Of a DNA stretch of 64,000 nt, positions 22,033 to 36,783 are shown one piece after another. The notes under the pieces were generated by a model. It made no database searches. It was not told the origin of the DNA and saw only the letters and a program-made list of their open reading frames with translations. The position numbers and the translations under genes were made by a program. Within the stretch, counting starts at the first letter, position 1. Every line of letters starts with the position of its first letter. The stretch comes from Brachyhypopomus gauderio (lineage: Eukaryota; Chordata; Actinopteri; Gymnotiformes; Hypopomidae), in contig NC_135214.1 in assembly GCF_052324685.1 (NCBI RefSeq), forward strand, positions 24,690,265-24,754,264, given 5' to 3'.

Positions 22033-24966
22033 TCAACAGTCCTGCAACCTTGTTACACCTGTTGCTCTGTTAAGATTCCCATCTTCAAAGTCCACTTTTA
22101 TCCTGCCTACCTGTAAAACCTTCTGCTCTGTTTGTTCCTTGTCACAGTAACCTGTGGATTTAAATTTAACAATAGAACGCAGCAGGGAGTCACAGAGTGT
22201 CACACCGTGCTGTCGTTCGTCAGTCCGTGCGATGGTTATGTCAGCTGTGCACGTGAACTTTATCTGGGAACACTTCCAGTTATGCTTGCACTCACCACAC
22301 TTCACACTAAACTCCTGGCACTTAAAGGGGCGGAGCTTATTCCCACATATACTGCAGTGGTAAGCAGCTATGACCCTAGCCCCAATGATGTCACCAGTGA
22401 TGCTGCACTGCACGTGCCTGAGAGGTTCCGTCTTCACCCCGCCCACAATGATCGGGACTAGCGGCTGCTTCTCCACCTTCACCCCGCCGCTCTTGAGCAG
22501 GGACCTCGGTTGTTTTCCCGCGATGTCACGAAGGTTGAGCTCTCTACTAGCGCTCGTTTCCCCACTGCGTAGAGCCCTGGCACTTCGTCGATGGGAAATA
22601 AACTTCTTAGGACTTCTGAGAACCCTAAGACCAAAGAACATGGGAGTGAAACTCAACACAGGTTCACCACACCACAACATGGGGCAGTCATGGTCTGGTG
22701 GTTAGGGAACTGGTCTTGTGACCGGAGGGTTGTGGGTTCGATTCCGAGGCCCGAGGCCATGACTGAGGTGCCCTTGAGCAAGGCACCTAACCCAGGGTAT
22801 CTGCACATTTTTAAATCTCAAATTCAATGACTTTTAAGACCTTTTTAATACCTCTCACAAGAAAAAATAATACTATTACCGGGGATGCAGGTGTGTTCCA
22901 CATCGTTGACGGGGGGGGTGGGGGGGGGGGGGGGGGGGGGGGGGGGTGGCGAACGAGAATTGTTGACGGGGGGGGGGTGTTGGCGAACGAAAATTGTTGA
23001 CGTTGTTGAGGCTGTATACTCCAACGCTAGGAATCTAGCACTAGGACCCTGGAGCGGTTATTTTCTGCATTAGCGCTAGATTCGGCAAAGTTCACATCGC
23101 GCCAGAACAACTGAACAACACACACTTATAATAATTTAATGCCTCCCCTCATAAAATTCCAGACATTTTAAGACATTTTTAGGCCTTGAATATGGAAAAC
23201 TAAATTTAAGACATTTTAAGACTTTTTAAGGACCCGCGGGTACCCTGCTAACCCCAACTGCTCCCCGGGTGCCGGGCTAGGGCTGCCCACCGCTCTGGGC
23301 ACGTGTGATCCACAGCCCCCTAGTAATCACTAGTGTGTGTGTGTTCTAACTGCACAGATGGGTAAAAGCGGAGGACAAATTTTGATTGTGGTGAAAAAAA
23401 ATCAAATCACAATTGACAAAATATGGCACATTTACATTACATTTGCTTTAGTGAGACTACTATTTTTAATCATCATTGCAACAACAAAGTTGATTCAACA
23501 AGTACTTTCCATAAAGTATGAACTAAAACACATCTTTACTGAGCACTCACCATACACTTTATTAGAAACACCTGCCTTGAGCTGATCTCACAGAACATTT
23601 CTCAGGTCTTACTGCCTACACCAGACACACCTGTCCTCTAGGTACTAAACACACCTGTCTTATAGGTACTAAAAACACCTGTTTTAGGTAGACAGCCACT
23701 ACCTTGTATTAATCTTCCCGCTCTACCGTTCATCCCTGGGTTTAGTCTCTGACCACTGGACCGGTGCTGTCCAGCAGTGACACTGCCACATTAGTCACAT
23801 GGTTGTGGTATGTGATGTTGTAGACACACTGGTACTGGTATCATAGAGGTGTGTTAGTGATGTTCTTGTGGTGTGTAAGAGACATGGTAGTGGGTGATGT
23901 GCTGGTATATCCGTACACATGGTTTGATGGTGCGTGTTCAGATATTTATACTTACGTTTTTGTAAACTGGTCACTGTCATTTAAAGTTTCCTGTTTTTAA
24001 ACAGAAACAAAACAGACAGGTATTGGTTCTAGCAACATGTTGGCATATTGATGTTAAAGCTGCTAGTCCACTTTTCCCAATTCCATCTTACCTGAGACAG
24101 AGAGCTGTCCTCACTGACCACAGACTTCTTCCTCTCTGCCACTACAACTGAAGATATGTAAAGTTAAACCAGGCAAGACTTGTAACCTTAATTGCTTTTC
24201 CTTCATAGAACTGATATTGATTACCAGAAATTATTATTACACGTTTTTTCCTTACCACAACATTTAATATTCACGTCCCCTGTTACTGCATTGTTACAAA
24301 CTGCTGGGACACTAACAAGGCTTCCATCGAAAGCTGAAGTGTTAGAAGTCAGACCAGAAGGAATTAAACGTGTCTCAACAGCGCCTCCTGCTGAAAAGAT
24401 GAACCACAAACAAAATACATGTTAATACACAAATAATTCGGCCAGTTATTGAGTAATAACTGAGGCATTGAAAATCAATGCTAATATCAGCACTAAATTC
24501 AGACAAGACTTTCTTAAGTAATGATGAAATGTTTAGTAACAGTATTTAGTTGCAGTCATTCTGAGGTCCTGTTTTCTTACGAGAATCGATTTGTTCAGGA
24601 CGTGATTCAGTGAGCTTGTCCTACTGCTAAAACGTTAACTTAAGTGTTGTGCTTCCTACTGACAAATGCTATAGGGTGGTTAGCACGATATGTCTTTGTT
24701 AGTAGGACGCAGTGTTATCTGGCGATTACAAGTTTGGAGATGGAGTAATCTGAACTGTAATATTTATGTAAGAACACAAACACAAGCTTTTGTTTATTCC
24801 CTCCCCATACATTAGTGCATTCAGAAAAGCATCAAAGCGGGTTTATAGCTGCAGAAAGCAAAGAGGAAAGAAACAGGAACATCTCACCATCGCGCCGACC
24901 ATATACATGCTGCGTTGGGTTTGATCGTCGCCTGGTTTTAGATAGTCTTGTAGATATTTTGCCCAT
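22033..24966 (-). CDS. unnamed protein with C-terminal zinc ribbon, probably RPA-like OB fold (about 296 aa)
   Basis: I do not recognise the gene. Five exons, all in phase with GT/AG borders: 24966-24888, 24390-24256, 24141-24092, 23990-23956, 22624-22033 (stop at 22033-22035; a GT after 22111 could instead splice to an unseen exon). The N-terminus is basic (MGKISTRLSKTRRRSNPTQ). The middle is Ser/Lys-rich (VAERKKSVVSEDSSLSQ, VLRSPKKFISHRR). The C-terminal half has YHCSICGNKL then KCGECKHNWK, i.e. two CxxC pairs about 15 residues apart, followed by beta-rich FTCTADITIARTDE. That pattern resembles the zinc-ribbon OB fold at the end of RPA1 and an expanded fish family of RPA-like proteins. A role in single-stranded DNA or nucleic-acid binding is inference. 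The last intron holds a SINE and a hAT-like insertion. Exon phasing argues against chance. Confidence 0.6.
22680..23400 (+). mobile_element. tRNA-derived SINE, split by a hAT-like insertion
   Basis: The head at 22680-22792 has tRNA-like boxes (TGGTCTGGTGGTTAGG and GGTTCGATTCC) followed by a body CCCTTGAGCAAGGCACCTAA. The body resumes at 23248 with CTAACCCCAACTGCTCCCC, then GGGCTGCCCACCGCTCTGGG, ending near 23400. The family is common in fish; I do not assign a name. Confidence 0.8.
22793..23247. mobile_element. hAT-like non-autonomous element inside the SINE
   Basis: Starts CAGGGTATCTGC and ends GCGGGTACCCTG. CTAACC is present on both sides, consistent with an imperfect 8 bp duplication (CTAACCCC). 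Interior AT-rich ends (GACTTTTAAGACCTTTTTAA) are typical of an abundant fish hAT family. Contains long G-tracts at 22911-22946 and 22968-22977. Confidence 0.7.
23404..23446 (-). mobile_element. short L1-like 3' end match
   Basis: AATCACAATTGACAAAATAT and the following 15 bases repeat the 3' end of the L1-like element at 11871-11906. Probably a severely truncated copy in the same orientation. Confidence 0.5.
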
Positions 24967-24999
24967 CTTTTTATTACCTTTTTAGTGGTGCTGACACTT

Positions 25000-26202
25000 T
25001 AGTTAGCGTAGGATACGTGTGTATGTCTGAAAAATATTAATATTTGAATAAGCTTAAAGATGTACTTTCTACATGCAGCATATGCAACATTAAATAAAAG
25101 CACCAGGCGCAGACTAGCTGCGTTTAATACAACAGCGTTTGTGTCTTTTTCAGTTTGGTGTGTATACAGGTTGTTGGACGACCACTTACAAACTTATATA
25201 GCTAGTTGGCTCATTTATTTTTAACTTACCGGGTTTTTAAATCCTCGCGTCTGGTCTTCCGGGTTTTTGTCGGATTCAAAATTTTGAAAAAGAGCGGGAG
25301 CAGTTTCTTTATTATCCAGGAAGCCCGCGGGTGGGAGTTTAAAAGTTAGATGAGTGTTGAGGACCAGGGTGGGGAAAGAAACATAATTCTGTAAGTCTGG
25401 TCTGTTTCTGCACTGAATGACACAGACCTATATAATTATTCAGAAATTCACGTGTACTTCAATTCATATGTGTATGCCCCTTCACCACTGCCCCCAAACT
25501 GCAGAGCTTGTAGATGTACAGTTGCAATATTTAATATGTGCAACAGTCAGAGCTCTGACTGGTATCCTAGCTGGTCAGTCTTCACTGTTCACATTTACTC
25601 ACTGACGAAATCCAGCTGAAAATCTTCCTACATAACGGTACTACATATACACACAGATATGTCTACTGCTTCTTATACATATACACACACATACACTCAC
25701 GTCTGCTTCCTCTTATATATACATATACACACACATACACTCACGCCTACTGCTTCTTCTTATATAATGCCTTTGTTATATTGAATATTTCAATTTAAAA
25801 GCTTCAGGAAATGACACTGTATGCATAACACTGAAACTAATAACAAATATTTTTCTTTCATTTTTCTCTTACATAGAGATTATCTACATATTCTATATGT
25901 ACATAATCTATATTCTCAAACATTTCTACCAAAAAAGGTTTTTTAAAAACACAATAATCACACCGTGTGATTCAGACTCTTTCAGCGTGTACACTAAGTC
26001 AGAGCTTCTAGTGCAGCCATGTCTTGGCCTCTTGTGAACACCAATGTGTCTAATTTCAGCACGTCAGGAGTTGACAGAAATATTGTGTCTTCCTGACATC
26101 CTCTGTGCGCATATAGTCTGTGTAATCTAATTGTGGCTTAATGTCACAACACAGTGGTCCTGTGTGTGTGGAGCGGTGGGTGGTTTGTGCAGAGGTGTGA
26201 CA
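25000..26202. other. intergenic; promoter of the unnamed gene and ccdc157 3' flank
   Basis: Upstream of the unnamed gene, 25230-25340 is GC-richer with GGGAG and CCCGCGGG motifs that could be its promoter. A TATACACACATAC-type tandem stretch lies at 25640-25760. No further exon seen. Confidence 0.4.
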
Positions 26203-29881
<3,679 letters not shown>

Positions 29882-32800
29882 ATGTCACCCGGGCCGGTGC
29901 AAATCGTCCAGCCGGAGCTGAACAACAAGGTGTGTGGCCGCTAGCTTACGCGGCTAGCGTAAGCCCAGTTAGCTTAGCTTAGGCTGCTAGCCCAGTTAGC
30001 TTAGCTTAATTTAGCGTTCTGCGTGTCATGGTTGTAATGTGCCATAGACGTCTGTGATTACAGTTGTTTAATTTTAGGGACCAGTCTGAAGAGTGTTGTG
30101 GTGTTAGTTAGCAGGTCCTGGCCTGTGCGTAAGCGACCTCGCCGCTCAAGTTAACAAGTATCTAAACTTGTCCATGTCATTTACTGTGTACAAAGTTCAG
30201 ATGTGTGGATTACTCACATATTGTAAGTAATGTTTTTGTTAAACTAACGTTGTTTGTGTCTCCATCAATAGCCCGATGAGCAGAAAGACGAGACTCCGGC
30301 GACTAAGCCCATTGTGGGCATCATCTACCCGCCTCCTGAAGTCAGAAACATCGTGGACAAAACTGCGAGTTTCGTGGCCAGGTGGGGTGACCTCTCCTAC
30401 AACATGGACTTGTGTGGCCATCACAGCCTTTAAATAATGTCATATACTTTCAGGGTCATTCATCTTTCTGTTGTGTACATCTTTCAATCCCTTTTATCTT
30501 CAGGAATGGCCCCGAGTTTGAGGCGAGGATTCGGCAGAACGAAATCAACAACCCCAAATTTAATTTCCTCAATCCCAACGACCCTTACCATGCCTACTAC
30601 CGCCACAAGGTCAACGAGTTCAAGGAGGGCAAAGGTCAGGAGCCCTCTGCAGCTGTGCCAAAGGTCATGCAGCAGACAAGCATGCAGCAGGCACAGCAGC
30701 AGCAGCTCCCACAGAAGGTCAGAACTGTGCTGTTGTTGCCCCTCACTGTCCTGTTGTTGCCCCTCACTGTCCTGTTGTTGCCCCTCACTGTCCTGTTGTC
30801 GCCCCTCAATGTCCTGTTGTTGCCCCTCACTGTCCTGTTGTCGCCCCTCACTGTCCTGTTGTCGCCCCTCACTGTCCTGTTGTTGCCACCTCTCACCCTA
30901 TTACATTGTCACTCACATGCACTACAGTGTGTGTTTATTTGAGTTGAAATATTTCTGAATAATGACGACGATATAATCATAATATTGGTAACAATAATAA
31001 GTATAATATTTTGTAATTAATGATAATAACAAAACTAATGTTAAATTTATTTCTATATCAAAACCTATATTTTCTGACTGGAGTCATAAGTCTGTGAGTC
31101 CAAGTGTTGAGAGGTTTTCTGTGCTTTGTGTGGTGGTGGTACCTACAGGTCCAGGCACAGGTGATCCACGAGACCATCATACCCAAGGAACCTCCCCCTG
31201 AGTTTGAGTTCATCGCAGACCCCCCCTCCATCTCGGCCTTTGACCTGGATGTGGTTAAGCTGACAGCGCAGTTCGTGGCCCGTAATGGCCGCCAGTTTCT
31301 CACGCAGCTGATGCAGAAGGAGCAGAGGAACTACCAGTTTGACTTCCTGCGTCCTCAGCACAGTCTCTTCAACTACTTCACCAAACTGGTGGAGCAGTAC
31401 ACCAAGGTAGTCCAGCCATGGCAACAGCAGCTGTGTGTGTGTGTGGGGGGGGCACTGTGTATCAGTGCTGGCTCACGTGTGGGCTAGTGTCCTTGGTTTC
31501 TCACATGTGGGCTAGTGCCCTTGGTTTCCCACGTGTGGGCTAGTGCCCTTGGTTTCCCACGTGTGGGCTAGTGCCCTTGGTTTCCCACGTGTGGGCTAGT
31601 GCCCTTGGTTTCCCACGTGTGGGCTAGTGCCCTTGGTTTCCCACGTGTGGGCTAGTGCCCTTGGTTTCTTAAATGTGGGCTAGTGCCCTTGGTGTCCCAC
31701 GTGTGGGCTAGTGCCCTTGGTTTCTCACATGTGGGCTCTGTGTTCTTTATAGATTCTGATTCCCCCAAAAGGACTTCTACAGAAGATGAAGAGGGAGGCG
31801 GAGAACCCCCGAGAGGTGCTGGATCAGGTCAGCAGACAGAAGCACTCAAACTGCATCACTCATTTGAATATTACATTACATTTAGGTCATAAATGTCACC
31901 AGTTCGGGTAATTCATGGTTCATTTATATTTTATAAATTTTATGATGCACAAAATGAATTAGTCTTAATGGGACTTTATCTTTGTAAATAATAAAATCTT
32001 ATTGGCTGTTCTCATTTGTTTCTAAATGCTGAAATCGTGTTGGTTGGTTCTGGCCCTGTTTGTTGCAGGTGAGGTATCGTGTGGAGTGGGCCAAGTTTCA
32101 GGAGAGAGAGAGGAAGAAGGAGGAAGAGGAGAGAGAGAAGGAGCGTGTGGCTTATGCTCAGATTGACTGGCACGACTTTGTTGTCGTGGAGACAGTCGAC
32201 TTCCAGCCCAATGAGCAAGGTAACCGTGGCGATGTGGAGATTGGCTCGTTTAACTGCCCTTCCATATACAACTTAATCAGTGATCGCCGTAGGTGAACAG
32301 TGTTGAAATTTGCGGTGACCCCCGTCTCCTAGGCAACTTCCCCCCGCCCACGACCCCTGAGGAGCTGGGCGCTCGCATCCTGATCCAGGAGCGTTACGAG
32401 AAGTACGGAGAGAGCGAGGAGGTGGAGATGGAGGTGGAGAGTGAGGATGAGGAGGACAATAGAGACAACAGGGAGGAAGGCCACGCAGCTCAACCTGACC
32501 AAGACACACAGCTGCAAGACATGGATGAGGTGAACACATGTCCACACAGTGACATAACACTAGATTAATTTACTATTGCAATTAAAAGTATTTTGTTGTA
32601 ATATTCATTGTGTGCTGTGGTTCTGTCTTAGGGATCTGACGATGAGGATGAAGGGATGAAGGTTCCCCTTCCTCCCGATAATCCCATGCCCCCTCCACTG
32701 CCTCCCACGCCAGACCAGGTCATCATCCGAAAAGACTACGACCCCAAGGGTGAGATCTTCTTCCTCTGTACTCGGAGAACTGATAATTGCGTTTAACTGA

Positions 32801-34107
32801 GCTGTTCTCTGACTGATCCAGAACTGCGTTTAACTGAGCTGTTCTCTGACTGATCCAGAACTGCGTTTAACTGAGCTGTTCTCTGACTGATCCAGAACTG
32901 CGTTTAACTGAGCTGTTCTCTGTCTGATCCGGGACCATTTGTCTCTCCAGTCTCTAAGGTCCCGGCTGCCGTGGGTCCCCAGGACGAGTACCTCATCTCC
33001 CCCATCACTGGTGAGAAGATCCTGGCCAGTAAGATGCAGGAGCACATGCGCATCGGCCTGCTGGACCCCCGCTGGCTGGAGCAGCGCGACCGCAGTATCC
33101 GCGAGCGCCAGATCGAGGAGGAGGTGTACGCCCCCGGCCTGGACATCGAGAGCAGCCTGAAGCAGCTCGCCGAGAGGCGTACCGACATCTTCGGTGTGGA
33201 GGAGACGGCCATCGGAAAGAAGATCGGAGAGGAGGAGATCCAGAAGCCAGAGGAGAAGGTTAGTGATGCTGGTGTGGTTTGGTGCCTCCTGCGGGTCCTG
33301 AAATGCGTCTATCTCTCCTTCACCTTTTCTCTCTTCCCTCTGTCTTTTTTCTTACCTCTCTCTCCCCGTTGTCTCTGTAGGTGACGTGGGACGGTCACTC
33401 GGGCAGCATGGCCCGTACCCAGCAGGCTGCCCAGGCCAACATCACACTGCAGGAGCAGATCGAGGCCATCCACAAAGCCAAGGGCCTGGTGCAGGAGGAC
33501 GAGACCAAGGAGAAGATCGGCCCCAGCAAACCCAACGAGCTGGCTCCGCCCCCACAGCCCTCCATATCCCCCATCTTACCCAAACCCACCCCTCCCATCA
33601 ACACTGTGCCCCGAACCCCCACCCCGGTCAGTACCTCACACACCACACCCCCTCACTACCTCCTCACACACCATACCTCAACACCTCACACTCCACCCAC
33701 ACACCCTCACTACCTCACACTCCTGCCCAATCAGTATCTAGCACCTCAAGCTCCACCCCCACACCTCATATTTGGAGTCATATCATGAAATGTCAAGATT
33801 TTTTGCTCATTATTATATTAATGAGGTGGCATTATAATAATGAGGTAAAATGGAACATGTAAAAGTACGGTGCTGACTGCTTTGTTTTATAGGTGGCTCC
33901 ACCCGTGCGCACCACCCTGCTGTCTGCTGTGCCAGTGATCCCGCGACCCTCGATGACCCCTGTGGTGCGTCTGGCCCCGGGTCAGGTCCTGACCCCCATG
34001 CCCCCCATGGTGCACGCCCCTCGCATCAACGTGGTGCCCATGCCGCCCGCCGCCCAGCACATCATGGCGCCCCGCCCCCCACCCATGGTGGTGCCCGCAG
34101 GTGAGAG

Positions 34108-34167
<60 letters not shown>

Positions 34168-35071
34168 TGCGTCTGCGGACCTGCCTAAAGAAGGAAGAAC
34201 TGAAGGCTGAAATGTGTGCTGTTGTGCCCCGTAGCGTTCGTGCCCGCTCCGCCGGTGCCACAGGTGCCCACCTCTGCCCCCGCCCCCCTGCCTCCTGCCC
34301 ACCCTCCTCCTCCTCACGACGACGAACCCACCAGCAAGAAGATGAAGACGGAGGACAACCTGGTGCCCGAGGAAGAGTTTCTGCGCAGAAACAAGGTGCG
34401 GTGCCTTCTTGGGTGTAGCTGCTGTACTGAAACACACACACACACACACAGTAAGGCTGACTGTGAGACGGTGTGTTTGTAGGGACCTGTGGCAGTCAAA
34501 GTGCAGGTGCCCAACATGCAGGACAAGACGGAATGGAAGCTAAACGGACAAATGCTGAGCTTCACCCTGCCGCTCACAGACCAGGTACAGCGTTCAACAC
34601 ACATACACACACACACGCCAGCTACAGCGTTTAATCTGGTCTATTGGTTCATTGCCTGCAAATAAAAACACACCATGCAGATACTGGAGATCAGTCTACA
34701 TCAATCTACAGTCTAATGTTCTCACCCAAGCGCTGCTGCTCTCTCTAGGTGTCCGTTATAAAGGTGAAGATCCACGAGGCTACAGGCATGCCCGCCGGCA
34801 AACAGAAGCTGCAGTACGAGGTGATTCACCACCACTCTTGCTTTCATGTGAAATGCATTCTGGGTTTGGCTTTTTTTATACGCGATGGTGGTTCTCATAT
34901 GGCGTCTGTAAACGTGCGTTGTGTTAAGTGCTGTGAACTGAGCTGTGTGTTTTGGTCTGATGTCTCCAGGGTATTTTCATCAAGGACTCCAACTCTCTGG
35001 CCTACTACAACATGAACAGCGGCTCCGTCATCCACCTGGCGCTGAAAGAGAGAGGAGGGAGAAAGAAGTAA
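29882..35071 (+). CDS. sf3a1: splicing factor 3A subunit 1 (SF3a120)
   Basis: Component of the SF3a complex that matures U2 snRNP for branch-site recognition in the nucleus. Fifteen exons: 29882-29929, 30272-30381, 30504-30717, 31149-31406, 31753-31827, 32069-32219, 32333-32529, 32632-32749, 32951-33258, 33381-33626, 33893-34100, 34235-34395, 34483-34584, 34749-34820, 34970-35071. They total 2370 bp, 789 aa (human 793), all in phase. Two SURP domains (VDKTASFVARNGPEFEARIR at about 43-85; VKLTAQFVARNGRQFLTQLM at about 160-205). Then the PRPF21 region (RVEWAKFQERERKKEEEE, AYAQIDWHDFVVVETVDFQP), a Pro-rich stretch, a DEPTSKKMKTEDN nuclear-signal-like run, and a C-terminal ubiquitin-like domain ending LALKERGGRKK. 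The N-terminal linker (MSPGPVQIVQPELNNK) is shorter than in human. Confidence 0.98.
30730..30895. repeat. 21 bp minisatellite in sf3a1 intron 3
   Basis: About eight units of CTGTTGTTGCCCCTCACTGT, starting about 10 bp after the donor at 30718. Confidence 0.9.
31460..31738. repeat. 26 bp minisatellite with CACGTG E-boxes, sf3a1 intron 4
   Basis: About 11 units of GTGGGCTAGTGCCCTTGGTT plus TCCCAC. About seven unit junctions read CCCACGTGTGGG or CTCACGTG, i.e. a canonical CACGTG E-box; others have decayed to CACATG. Confidence 0.9.
32783..32932. repeat. 37 bp tandem repeat in sf3a1 intron 8
   Basis: Four copies of AACTGCGTTTAACTGAGCTG plus TTCTCTGACTGATCCAG. Confidence 0.9.
34106..34167. repeat. 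(GT)n microsatellite at sf3a1 intron 11 donor
   Basis: Donor GTGAGAGAGA grades directly into a GT tract of about 55 bp. Confidence 0.9.
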
Positions 35072-35210
35072 CCTGCTGCCTCCCACGCTCTCCCTTCCAG
35101 TCACACACACACACACACACACACACACTCTCTCTCTCTCTCTACCTCTCCTTCTGTGTTTCTTTAACCACTTGTGTAAACGTGGTTATGCTTCTCAAAA
35201 AATCTTCTCT

Positions 35211-35216
35211 AATAAA
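35211..35216 (+). terminator. sf3a1 polyadenylation signal
   Basis: AATAAA 140 bp after the stop codon, followed by a TG/T-rich stretch. Confidence 0.75.
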
Positions 35217-35659
35217 GTGGTCATTGTTTTACTAAATATGTTTTAGCGTAGCGGTCTCTAGTAAGATGGCAGAGTCATGAGAATATTTTAGTTAATTTCA
35301 CTTTGATGATGTGCTTACCCGTCAGGCACTTTGTGTGTTCTCAACCTTTTGTGAGTTGATATGTGTACTCAAAGCAAAATAAAATTCATAAAACCTTTAA
35401 GTCTTCATTATTTAACACTAACCACAATATTTCTTGGGATTCACCATTCATACAGCTATTAGGTGGAATCAGGTTTTACTCTTTTGCTGTACAATTGTAC
35501 ACCGTTATTTTTAAAAAGCTCTATAAATATTTTTATTGCACATGTCTGTATCCTGTAATTAATAATCTTAAACCGTGTACCGCTGTCAAAAAACACATCG
35601 TGATTCTTCTGAAAAGACTAAAACCCCACTATAGAAACCATTTTGAAAGCTGAACCTGA

Positions 35660-35950
35660 ACACGTTGAGCAAAAGGGAAGTGACGTAATCTCCGGAAGAG
35701 GTCAAAGGTGAAATATTTAGCGGGAGATGTTTCCGACGTTTAAAATCCGTTAATGCGCCCCTCTTGTTACTCTCAGTTCAAAGTCACATCTGAGGTTTAA
35801 ACCGACGTTAAGGTTTATTTATAAACGTGGACACGAGGTAAGAGATCGCCCGTCGACACCGTTACACGTCGTTATTGGCGTGTGGGAGGTGTTATCGGTG
35901 AGGATTGTGTCTCAGCTAGGCGCCTAACGCTGGTGTGTTCGCTCCCCCAG
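35660..35950 (+). promoter_or_regulatory. pold2 promoter, 5' UTR exon and first intron
   Basis: A CRE-like TGACGTAA (35681-35688), an ETS site CCGGAAG (35692-35698) and an E2F-like TTTAGCGGGAG (35717-35727) lie upstream. GAG GTAAGA at 35835-35843 looks like the donor of a noncoding exon, and CCCCCAG at 35944-35950 is the acceptor just before the start codon. An E2F-type site would fit S-phase expression; this is inference. Confidence 0.55.
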
Positions 35951-35959
35951 ACACCCGTC

Positions 35960-36726
35960 ATGTTCTCGGACGTCGTGGAGCCGAAGGAGACGCTGCTACG
36001 CCCGCCGGGCTCGGACAACCCGGTGTTTGACCGCCAACAGCCCTCGTACGCCGGCTGCTCGGACGGTTTCCGACTCGGTGAGCGCAGCTTCAGTCGGCAG
36101 TACGCGCACATCTACGCCACGCGCCTCATGCAGATGCGCGAGGTGCTGCGGGGGCGCGCGGAGCAGACATGGGGTGAGAGGTCTTCATCTTCATCATCGT
36201 TAACCCGAGACTGCGTTAAAGCAGTTAAACGCACAGCCTACCGTATGTTCTACTGTGTTTCCAGGGACTGGGGTGCCAGTCAGGAAGCTGTGTGATCTGC
36301 AGACGGGTGAGCGGTGTGTGGTGGTCGGGACCTTGTTCAAACACATGGAGCTACAACCGTCCATACTCAAGGAGATCAGTGAGGAGGTAAATCAGGTTGC
36401 AAACACGACATGTAAAGTATGCGGACAGGAGTGGAGGTCTGTGGTGTTTATTACCTAAGGTGCTCTCTGTAGGCACCCAGGCATGTGCAGTAGACTCTTG
36501 TTGTACAGTAGTCCTGTTTTCTCAAGCTTTCATACATTATGGAATATTAGTAATGTTTGTATATTATCTGACCCATTCTAAGTCTTTCATTTGTTCCCAG
36601 CACAACCTACTGCCCCAGCCACCCCGAACCAGATATATCAGCCAATCAGATGAGCTTATTCTGGAGGATGAGCTGCAGAGGATCAAACTGGAAGGCAAAA
36701 TAGAAACAGCCAAGTTTGTTACCGGT

Positions 36727-36783
<57 letters not shown>

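Noticed and set aside
22684-22760. tRNA gene suggested by A- and B-box sequences
   Set aside because: No foldable acceptor stem; body and flanks match a SINE.
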